The position numbers and the translations under genes are program-made. Below are positions 1-5,811 of a stretch of 10,231 nt of DNA, one piece after another (position 1 is the first letter of the stretch; every line of letters starts with the position of its first letter). Origin of the DNA: Euperipatoides rowelli (taxonomy: Eukaryota; Onychophora; Udeonychophora; Euonychophora; Peripatopsidae); NCBI GenBank assembly GCA_003024985.2, contig PXIH01S0026019.1; one strand, given 5' to 3'. Below the pieces are notes generated by a model. The model did no database searches. It saw nothing but the letters and a program-made list of their open reading frames with translations, and had not been told where the DNA came from.

Positions 1-99
1 TAAAAAAAAAAAAAAAAAAAAATCATTGATAAACCACTGTAATCTCAATTTTTTAAAAGCCTAGAGCTTACAATAAAACTAGTTAACATAACATAACAT
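1..99. other. AT-rich sequence with poly-A run at window edge
   Basis: A run of about 21 A residues occupies positions 2-22, followed by plain AT-rich sequence. The A run is on the + strand, so it cannot be the tail of the minus-strand retrotransposon fragment that follows, whose tail would read as T on this strand. It may be the tail of a + strand retroposed copy lying left of the window, or simply a homopolymer. Nothing else is visible here. Confidence 0.4.
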
Positions 100-465
100 T
101 GCACCAAATTCACAAGAGAGTGATCATCAGCTACACAGACTGAAGTGAAGTCATTGATAAATTTGAATCTATTAGGGACAGATATTGCTATTTCATTAGT
201 CATTAATTCAAAGATTAAACCCTCTAAGGCAGACCCCTGAATAAGTCATTTGAGCACTCAAACTCCAATATTTTATTTGTGTTAGGTATTCTAATTACTT
301 GTGATTATTGACATAAGTAAGCTACATTTCAATTCCATCTTATAACATGCTGAGATGGTTGAGTGCCAATTAGTTCATTAATGAAGATATCGAGATCTAG
401 ATTGTCAAAAGCTTTAACAAAGTCTGTGACAATTGTGATGGCTTTGTTTGTGGTCTTGTCTATGT
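100..465 (-). mobile_element. Decayed non-LTR (LINE) reverse transcriptase fragment
   Basis: The minus strand reads as a broken reverse transcriptase of the LINE type. At 404-424 it encodes DFVKAFD, the classic RT block with the first catalytic aspartate (family form DF-x-KAFD). Downstream, at about 224-235, it reads GLP followed by a TAG stop, where the family has the PQG motif; one base change (CAG to TAG) explains the stop. A shift of frame near 205-215 then opens LMTNEIAI..., followed by VADD at 123-134, the probable remnant of the Y/F-ADD catalytic box with its first residue changed. Several in-frame stops (for example near 329 and 312) and the shift show the copy is dead. Only the RT palm core survives. 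No endonuclease, 5' end, tail or target duplication could be found. The clade (CR1, Jockey, RTE or other) cannot be settled by eye. It is most likely a fossil insertion in an upstream KSR intron. Confidence 0.75.
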
Positions 466-587
466 ACTGCAATGTATAACATTAAGGGAGACAACCATAC
501 TGGAGGGTCAATTTTTTTCACATATTATTGGTAACATCAGGTTGAAAATATGTTTCTCACAAATTTTAGCTTTTGATGGTAATATAG

Positions 588-970
588 ATTCTGGTGACTG
601 CAGTGCCACCTATTGTTACCTAGCACAGACCTATTTAGGAACAATAAAAACTTTATAAGTTGACCTACATTTTTCCACAATCTATTCATCACTTTCCTGC
701 ATAGAAGCCATTTTGAATTCTGGTGATTGCAGTGCCACCTATTGTTACCTAGCATGCACCTATTTTTACCCAGCATGCACCTATTAATAAAATATTTATC
801 AGTTCACATCCATTTTGCCACAAACTATACATTGCTTTCCTGCATACAAACCATTTTGAATTGTGATGATTGCGGCGCCAGCTATTGTTTCCCAGCATGC
901 ACCTATTAAGAAACAATAAAATATTTACAAGTTCACCTGTATTTTGCAACAAACTGTTTGATGCTACCTA
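588..970. repeat. Tandem repeat, three copies of a ~130-145 bp unit
   Basis: Three successive copies align by eye at about 588-716, 717-859 and 860-970, the last truncated. Each begins near TTCTGGTGATTGCAGTGCCA and contains CTATTGTT-ACC/CCC-AGCA, ACAATAAAA, and (in the first two) CTTTCCTGCATA followed by CCATTTTGAA. Offsets are 129 bp between the first and second copies and 143 bp between the second and third. The extra length in the middle copy comes from an internal 21-bp duplication of AGCATGCACCTATT (751 and 772). On the minus strand each copy is open in one frame and gives similar peptides (LGNN-x-W...NSKW...CRK). The peptide resembles no family I recognise, and the shift between copies breaks a continuous reading frame. 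It is best called a short minisatellite array, possibly derived from a mobile element. Confidence 0.8.
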
Positions 971-1035
971 TAATGATTTTTAAAATGATTTGTTAATAAT
1001 GATATAAAGATTTATAAACTTACATTTAGCCTACT

Positions 1036-1043
1036 GTATATAC
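1036..1043. repeat. Left 8-bp target-site duplication of hAT element
   Basis: GTATATAC, identical to the 8 bases directly after the element at 1496-1503. The element boundary is set by this pair together with the CAG terminus. Confidence 0.85.
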
Positions 1044-1495
1044 CAGTGATGGGGAGCTTATGACATGCGTGTCACTAGGTGGCACACAAACACAATTTTT
1101 GTGGCACACCACATGAACCCATTATGCATGGTGTAGTATGTACATGTAATAAATAAAAATCTGTCTTTATGACAATAATGATGTTACCCCAAATATTGTC
1201 ACGTGGGTAAACATCCTATTGTATTTTAAAACAGGAAGCATTGTACGCGAAAGCAAGAGTATGAAGTCATTTAGAAACTATACTCGGTGGTAACTAAACT
1301 TATGAACTTTATATTTGCACTTGCTCTAAATAATTAACAGTTCTTGGAGATTTTAGCTGAGGTGGATTCTCAATATGGCTGTCTTTTTATGTACAATAAT
1401 GTTTAATTGCTTAGTCGTGGAGGCACACTAGACATTTGAAAGTAATAAACCAAACTTCAAGTGACACACTAGGTGGAAAAAATTTGCCATCCCTG
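1044..1495. mobile_element. Non-autonomous hAT-type DNA transposon (MITE-like)
   Basis: A 452-bp element is bounded by terminal inverted repeats of hAT form: the left end reads CAGTGATGGGGAGC and the right end, in reverse complement, CAGGGATGGCAAAT. The flanking 8 bases are identical on both sides (GTATATAC at 1036-1043 and 1496-1503). This is the 8-bp target duplication expected of hAT transposases. Just inside each end is a subterminal CACTAGGTGG (near 1072 and 1466) in direct orientation. No transposase frame is present, so the element would need a transposase in trans. The perfect duplication means the insertion boundaries are certain and the copy is not very old. Beyond the hAT superfamily the family cannot be named from this window. 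Confidence 0.85.
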
Positions 1496-1503
1496 GTATA
1501 TAC
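1496..1503. repeat. Right 8-bp target-site duplication of hAT element
   Basis: GTATATAC, a perfect copy of 1036-1043. The target itself is palindromic (GTATATAC), and hAT elements often insert in such sites. Confidence 0.85.
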
Positions 1504-1657
1504 TGTACATAGATAGATAAATATACTGTATGTACCTATTAAGAAAGTTAGATGTAGATATATAAATGTTTAGGTATATACAGTTAGAGATAGATGTATA
1601 TTTTTATCACCATAATAAAACTTTTTTCTCTTTATACCCTTTTTTTTTTTTTTTCAG
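1504..1657 (+). other. End of upstream intron with polypyrimidine tract and splice acceptor
   Basis: AT-rich sequence with repeated ATATACTGTA-like and AGATAGAT segments runs into a strong 3' splice signal: CTTTTTTCTCTTTATACCC, then 15 T residues (1640-1654), then CAG at 1655-1657. This is a textbook metazoan acceptor and fixes the left edge of the first visible KSR exon. Confidence 0.75.
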
Positions 1658-1754
1658 TATGCGAAAAGGTCTGTCGCTTTATTGTCATGTGCACGTCAAA
1701 CGAGATAGGTTTCCTGTCCACACAAAAGTTAATATTGCCAGGCAAATAGCTCAG
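1658..1754 (+). CDS. ksr: KSR pseudokinase exon: post-hinge to helix E
   Basis: Internal exon, 97 bases, one split-codon base plus 32 codons. It reads MRKGLSLYCHVHVKRDRF then PVHTKVNIARQIAQ. The KG-x-(S/T)LY segment matches the position just after the kinase hinge in KSR proteins (family form C-KG-x-TLY), and NIARQIAQ is the first half of helix E. It joins in phase 0 to the next exon, giving IARQIAQ-GMGYLH, the same spacing as known KSR proteins. The acceptor is T15-CAG and the donor is CAG|GTAAAC. The incoming intron is phase 2 (only the third base of the split codon is here), so the ATG at 1659 is an internal methionine and not a start. KSR is a scaffold and allosteric partner of RAF and MEK in RAS-ERK signalling, acting in the cytosol and at the membrane. 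RAF and other TKL kinases are alternatives, but the joined exons fit KSR best. Confidence 0.82.
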
Positions 1755-2010
1755 GTAAACAAAAAGTTCATCTTTTAGGTAGTAATTTTATCTGTGAAAT
1801 ATAGGTCCACTAAAGACTTTGTATTTTGGTTATTCAGAATTCATTTTAGTAATTTTTATATCTTCTGTTGTATAATCCTTGAACTTCCAATAGACTATCA
1901 ATTTTTTAAAAAAAATAGAATTTATTTATTTGCTTTTTCAAAATTATTTTCTAAGAAACTTTTTTTTAAAAAAAATAAATAAAAGGTTATTGAAACCAGA
2001 TTTCTGTCGT

Positions 2011-2100
2011 ATATCAGCATGTCTACCATTAGTCAAGTAATGACAATTACTTACATAAATTCTTGAATTTAGTAAGTACCCCAACATGGAGTGCTGATAT
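2011..2100. repeat. Imperfect foldback
   Basis: Outer arms ATATCAGCA (2011-2019) and TGCTGATAT (2092-2100) are perfect reverse complements. Inside is a second stem, ACTTACATAAATTC (2049-2062) against GAATTTAGTAAGT (2065-2077), perfect apart from one bulged A, with a 2-base loop. The two arms are unequal in length (5' side longer), which argues against a microRNA precursor. A small foldback transposon remnant is the more likely explanation. Confidence 0.45.
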
Positions 2101-3112
2101 TGACTAAAGGTCAATCTTCATTGGTTGAGTCTATTCAAAAAATTAGCACTAAAAATTTTACTTGGAATTCAATACATTAATATTGTGATCAAGCTTGAGT
2201 TCAACTCGATCTTCTATCATTGGCTAAAAGAAGAATAAACCTATCGCTAAAATTCTCAATTAGTTTCTTCAAACTGTTACCCCATTTTCTCCCTACAAAA
2301 CAGGTTGTTCTTCAGGTATTAATACTAGAGATGCAAGTAAATACAAGATTTTAAGTGTTCGTGCAGAAATATTTAAGGGGTCACCTATCATTAAGGAATA
2401 AGACTGTTGAATAATAATTTAAAATAATATACTTATTATTGTAAATACATTTTATCTTCATTTTTCCTTTTATTTTTCTCATCTTTATATATTTTCTCAA
2501 ATTCTTTATATCAATTATTTTTACTTTTGTAATAAGCTTTAACTCCATTAAGGCACAGAGCTTAGTTGATTTATACGCACCAATGTGTAACTATATGTTG
2601 TAAATAAATATATACAGAATAAATAAATATATGAATAAATTATAAATATTCCTAGCTAATACAAAACTAGACACACACAAAAAACTCAGATTACCAAACT
2701 TTAGCAAAAAAAAAAAAAAGATAGTTTATTGGTATCCAAATCCACTAATGTACCATAGATATCCACAAATTGAAACATTTATTTCACCTGATAATTTATT
2801 TGATTGGAATTCTGACTCAAAACTGGTTTTGAGGAAAATAACCAAGGAAAAAAAAAAGAATTGGTGATAGGAATGAAGACATAGTTTTAAAAATTTAAGA
2901 GGTTAGATTAAACGATTACAAATACTGTAGCTAATCTAGCAGTCAACTCAGATTGATTACTCAATGTTTGTTTATAGTATATTGTTTGACATTGTTATTT
3001 AATTTTTTAAAATTTGATGTACTTGTACCTTAGTAGTATGAAAAGGCTGGTTCACTCAATCAATCAGAAGCTGATACATCACAATGATTTTGTTATGCCT
3101 AATTATCATCAA

Positions 3113-3245
3113 ATTTGCATAATTTAGTTAATTGGCATATGATTTGAATATTTAATGAGGTGATGATCTTTGGGAATATTCATCAAATTCAGTTAGAGTG
3201 TGGCTAATTTGCATGTCATTTGCATAAATTGACTTATATTTGCAT
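3113..3245. promoter_or_regulatory. Cluster of four ATTTGCAT octamers
   Basis: ATTTGCAT, the reverse complement of the canonical POU/Oct octamer ATGCAAAT, occurs exactly four times, all in the same orientation: 3113-3120, 3207-3214, 3218-3225 and 3238-3245. The surrounding sequence is itself partly duplicated: ATTTGCATAA...TATTTAATGAG appears twice, near 3113-3158 and 3218-3254. The cluster could therefore be an intronic enhancer, or a by-product of a repeated AT-rich mobile element. The sequence alone does not decide between them. Confidence 0.35.
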
Positions 3246-3368
3246 ATTTAATGAGTTTGCGACATCATCATGTAAATTCCCAAACATTTCCAAAGAATGT
3301 TGAACGTTCCCGAACATTTCTGACCATTTCCAGAAATTTCCAAAGTTTTCCGATGGTGATGAATATTC
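3174..3368. repeat. Inverted repeat pair enclosing an AACATTTCC-rich segment
   Basis: GAATATTCATC at 3174-3184 is the exact reverse complement of GATGAATATTC at 3358-3368. Between them, about 3270-3350, short words related to TTCC-x-AACATTTCC recur at roughly 20-bp spacing (CCCAAACATTTCC, CCCGAACATTTCTG, ACCATTTCC, GAAATTTCC). It looks like part of a dispersed repeat rather than unique intron. Confidence 0.45.
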
Positions 3369-3385
3369 GTTAATTTTTATGATGT

Positions 3386-3422
3386 CATTTCAGAAGTTTG
3401 CCTTTGGCAAACTTCAGAAATG
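3386..3422. repeat. Strong hairpin, 17-bp arms with 3-base loop
   Basis: CATTTCAGAAGTTTGCC (3386-3402) pairs with GGCAAACTTCAGAAATG (3406-3422) across the loop TTT, with one mismatch. A stem this long with so short a loop is unlikely by chance. It lies directly before a second hairpin and inside a more GC-containing block than its surroundings, consistent with a palindromic terminus or core of a non-autonomous element. Confidence 0.7.
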
Positions 3423-3433
3423 TTCGAATATAT

Positions 3434-3476
3434 TACCCAGAATGCATTTGGAATAATTTGCAATGCATTTTGGGTA
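3434..3476. repeat. Hairpin, 15-bp arms with 13-base loop
   Basis: TACCCAGAATGCATT (3434-3448) pairs with AATGCATTTTGGGTA (3462-3476); the single non-Watson-Crick position can wobble in RNA. It begins 11 bases after the preceding hairpin. The two together probably belong to one mobile or structural unit. Confidence 0.65.
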
Positions 3477-3602
3477 TTTCTGAAAAATCCAAGTTGGTGG
3501 CCAAATTTCTTTTTATTATTTTTTTATAGTAATTTATTCAGCTATGACTTCTAGGTAATATGAGCCGGATATGACATCACTCTGATGTACAGCATGTAGT
3601 TT

Positions 3603-3718
3603 CGTGCATGAATGACATAGTATGGGTCTTTGATCCAGCCAATCAAAGCAACCAGCTAATAAAATTCATTTATAAATATGAACCTAGAAATCTATCCGAC
3701 TAGTGACATTTATGCACG
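3603..3718. mobile_element. Candidate short inverted-repeat element (~116 bp)
   Basis: CGTGCATGAATGACATAG at 3603-3620 is mirrored by CTAGTGACATTTATGCACG at 3700-3718: 16 of 18 positions pair when one base is gapped. The segment between is not obviously repetitive. No target duplication could be assigned, so this may be a MITE, part of a larger element that includes the two hairpins to its left, or a chance foldback. Confidence 0.4.
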
Positions 3719-3995
3719 CTTAGAGCTTGTTAATTTTTTTTTACCTTTGAAATAATATAATAGCCAGAGGGGATTACGAGATAATGTTAGATCTTATTAT
3801 ATAAAAAGATTTTTTTTATATGCATAAGTTTCAATACTCCGTTAGCTTTTGACATCTATCTGGATTAAATTATTTTTAAAATATAAAAAACAATATAGAA
3901 GAATAATTATATTAAGAGTTATAGAATATGTATCAGGAGACCATCAAGCTCATGTCCATGGGTGAGGAAGCTAACTCACGCTAAAATAACTTTTG

Positions 3996-4175
3996 CTGAA
4001 TTGCCATGTCACTGAATTGCTTCCTTCTGAATTGACCTAATGCTGAATTGCTTCTTACTAAATTGAAATAACATTGAATTACTTCCTTCTGAATTGACCT
4101 AACACTGAATTGTTAATGCTGAAAATAGCTAACATTGAGCTTTTCATGCTGAACTGACAATAAACTTTGAAACTG
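3996..4175. repeat. Minisatellite, unit about 15-16 bp (CTGAATTG core)
   Basis: The core CTGAATTG or a close variant recurs at 3996, 4012, 4027, 4043, about 4058, about 4074, 4089, 4105, 4119 (CTGAAAAT), about 4135 and 4149 (CTGAACTG). Spacing alternates between about 15 and 16 bases. A higher-order copy is also visible: CTTCCTTCTGAATTGACCTA at 4020 recurs at 4082, an offset of 62 bases or four units. The right end is degenerate. The array lies in a KSR intron and shows no coding sense. Confidence 0.8.
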
Positions 4176-4460
4176 CAACTCTAGCAGTCTCATTCTTGTC
4201 CAGCATATAATATATCCTAGCTGTTGAAGCGTTGACTTTACCATTTGACTAAACATACTAGATTATTTATTTTTTACTTTTTTTTTAATTTAATAAGTCT
4301 ATTGAAATTTTCACTACCTACATAAACTTTTATATAATTGTATTAGTTTATTGTATGATATGTAGCATCGTGTATCTTCATTTATTTATCAGAATTGTAA
4401 CTAATTTATTTGGCTGAAAAAAAGTCACATGACATTGTTTTTTTTCTTGTTGTTCTTCAG

Positions 4461-4585
4461 GGAATGGGTTATTTACATGCCAAAGGAATTGTTTTATGTA
4501 AACTTAATTCACTTAATATTTACTTAGAAGCTAAAGTCAAATTATGTGTGATGAATTATGGAATGGCACTAAAGAGGTTTGATAG
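4461..4585 (+). CDS. ksr: KSR pseudokinase exon: catalytic loop and DFG position
   Basis: Internal exon, 125 bases, 41 codons plus two bases. It opens with GMGYLHAKGIV, the hallmark end of helix E shared with KSR and RAF. Next comes LCKLNSLN where active kinases have HRD-xxxx-N and vertebrate KSR has HKDLKSKN: the His is Leu, the catalytic Asp is Lys, and the final Asn is kept. After IYLEAKVKLCVM comes NYG in place of DFG, so the metal-binding Asp is Asn and the Phe is Tyr. The exon ends MALKRFD with a split Arg codon (AG|G). The acceptor is TTCTTGTTGTTCTTCAG and the donor GATAG|GTGAG. Frame and length are intact. With both catalytic aspartates gone, phosphotransfer is very unlikely, and a scaffold or RAF-activating role is the expected one. 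A divergent KSR paralogue is the main alternative. Confidence 0.88.
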
Positions 4586-4990
4586 GTGAGTTGTATTTTT
4601 AAAATTAATTAAAGTGGAATATAATATTTTTGTAACTTTAACTTAAAAAGTGATTACATTATTGATGCAGTATTATGGTAACTAGTTATTTTTATAAAGT
4701 TACTTTATTAGCTTTTAATACGAACGAAACTTAATAAAGTAACACATATGACCAGATTTATTGCACAAGTAGAAAATGAAATATGAAAAATTATTTGTTA
4801 CTCATTTCCAAATTTCTGTATTTAAAAATCTTGAAATATATATGAATGGAGTAAAATTAAACACAATATACAATAATTTTCTTGAATGTTATTAAAATAA
4901 ATATGTTATTGTAATGACATTCTATTTTACATGTTGTTATGATTGTTTTCTGCTTTGCTTTGTTTGCTAATTTCTATACATTTATTGCAG
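4586..4990 (+). other. KSR intron (405 bp)
   Basis: Phase-2 intron between GTGAG at 4586 and TTTATTGCAG ending at 4990. A TGCTAAT near 4965 would serve as a branch point. It is AT-rich and contains a perfect 12-bp inverted repeat (listed separately). No coding sequence is seen. Confidence 0.85.
4699..4743. repeat. Perfect 12-bp inverted repeat in short intron
   Basis: GTTACTTTATTA at 4699-4710 is the exact reverse complement of TAATAAAGTAAC at 4732-4743, separated by 21 bases (loop includes ACGAACGAAAC). It could form a hairpin in the transcript or be a remnant of a small transposon. There is no evidence of function. Confidence 0.5.
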
Positions 4991-5125
4991 GTGTGGTTAT
5001 GGTTGCATTCCAAAAGGTCATTTAACTTATATTAGCCCAGAGATTTTATCAACAATAGAAGTACAACCTCCACGACTAATAACTAAAAAGCCGTATACAA
5101 TGGAGTCTGATGTTTACGCATTTGG
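4991..5125 (+). CDS. ksr: KSR pseudokinase exon: activation segment to SDVYAFG
   Basis: Internal exon, 135 bases, completing a split Arg codon and then 44 codons plus two bases. It reads CGYGCIPKGHLTYISPEI..., then YTMESDVYAF. SPEI is the APE motif that closes the activation segment. IPKGHLTYISPEIL lines up with the W/H-L-CYLAPE-I segment of known KSR proteins. The stretch of 22 residues between the Glu of SPE and the Asp of SDVYAFG is about nine longer than in typical TKL kinases, and KSR proteins carry an extension at the same place. SDVYAFG is the start of helix F with its structural Asp. The acceptor is TTTATTGCAG and the donor TTTGG|GTAAG, so the outgoing intron is phase 2 and the next exon must complete a Gly codon. 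No such exon was recognised downstream, so the gene continues beyond the window. Confidence 0.88.
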
Positions 5126-5180
5126 GTAAGAAATTTATGCATTGCATTATTTTTTTTGAAGACCCACATTATCAACATAG

Positions 5181-5214
5181 CAACATAGATTTAATTGTTT
5201 TTATATCTATGTTG
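5181..5214. repeat. 10-bp perfect stem near start of intron
   Basis: CAACATAGAT at 5181-5190 pairs exactly with ATCTATGTTG at 5205-5214 across a 14-base loop. It lies 55 bases after the splice donor. This may be chance in AT-rich DNA. Confidence 0.4.
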
Positions 5215-5426
5215 TGCATTTTAAGTATATAATATTTTTGGTCAGATTCGAAATTAATAACAATGGTTATTATTTATTTAGCAAATCTAATTTTAATTTG
5301 TTGAATTGTGTCATGTTCTCACTAGGGCTTCTTGTGAAACTTTTACTATTTTTTTTTCATTAAATAAATATTTANTTCATAAGAAACAAATACTTATCAT
5401 CCAAACATAAGTACAACAAATATAAA

Positions 5427-5811
5427 GGTAGATAGACAGACAAACAAAGATATATATAAATATATACTATATATATATAGGTAGGTGGGTACTGGTAGGT
5501 AAATAATTTGGTGGATAGGTAAACAGTTATAAAGTTAGATGGATGAACATACGAATGTTTGAATGGATGGAAAATAATGGAATTAACAGAAAGAGACATG
5601 GATGTAGAGATGACTAGATGGATGGTTGTAAATATGTTTGTATGATAAAGACAGATGGATGAATGGAGAGACAGATGGATTAATGGAGACAGATTTATGA
5701 AGATATAGACAGATGATCAGACAAAATGATGAATGGATGGATTTTGAATAGAGAGATGGATAATATAGAGATGAATGGATGGAAGGCAAATGGATAGATA
5801 GATTAATGAAT
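5427..5811. repeat. Degenerate purine-rich tetranucleotide satellite, block 1
   Basis: About 385 bp of diverged GATA, GACA and GATG words (GATAGACAGACA, AGACAGATGGATG, GGATGAATGGA). The left part includes an (AT)n stretch (about 5451-5480) and GGTAGGTGGGT. The + strand is purine-rich with few C residues, and C occurs mostly within GACA. The minus strand is therefore low in stop codons and shows open frames of Ser, Leu, Ile, Tyr and His. These are compositional artefacts, not genes. Confidence 0.85.

Larger units (their letters stand above)
1755..4460 (+). other. KSR intron (2706 bp) between helix-E exon and catalytic-loop exon
   Basis: This phase-0 intron runs from GTAAAC to a pyrimidine-rich acceptor (TTTTTTTTCTTGTTGTTCTTCAG, ending at 4460). 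No further kinase exon was recognised inside it, and the flanking protein segments join with the correct family spacing, so none is expected. Parts 1755-2010 and 2101-3100 are plain AT-rich sequence with homopolymer junctions (T run next to A run near 1900-1915 and 1962-1978) and short A runs. The foldback, octamer block, hairpins, inverted-repeat element and minisatellite inside it are listed separately. From about 4176 to 4430 nothing notable is seen. Confidence 0.8.

Noticed and set aside
1-22. Poly-A run as the tail of the neighbouring LINE fragment
   Set aside because: Orientation is wrong: the RT fragment is on the minus strand, so its tail would be poly-T on the + strand at lower coordinates.
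727-909. A 60-codon + strand open frame
   Set aside because: Falls within the tandem repeat, and the peptide repeats with the DNA unit. No sign of coding selection on this strand.
1566-1778. A 70-codon + strand open frame beginning at ATG 1566
   Set aside because: It only happens to be open through the polypyrimidine tract and past the donor. The real coding part is 1658-1754, bounded by CAG and GTAAAC.
1794-1982. A 62-codon + strand open frame rich in Phe, Lys and Ile
   Set aside because: AT-rich intron sequence with T and A homopolymers and no recognisable domain. The KSR exons on either side join correctly without it.
5375-5375. Undetermined base N
   Set aside because: A sequencing or assembly ambiguity, not a biological feature.
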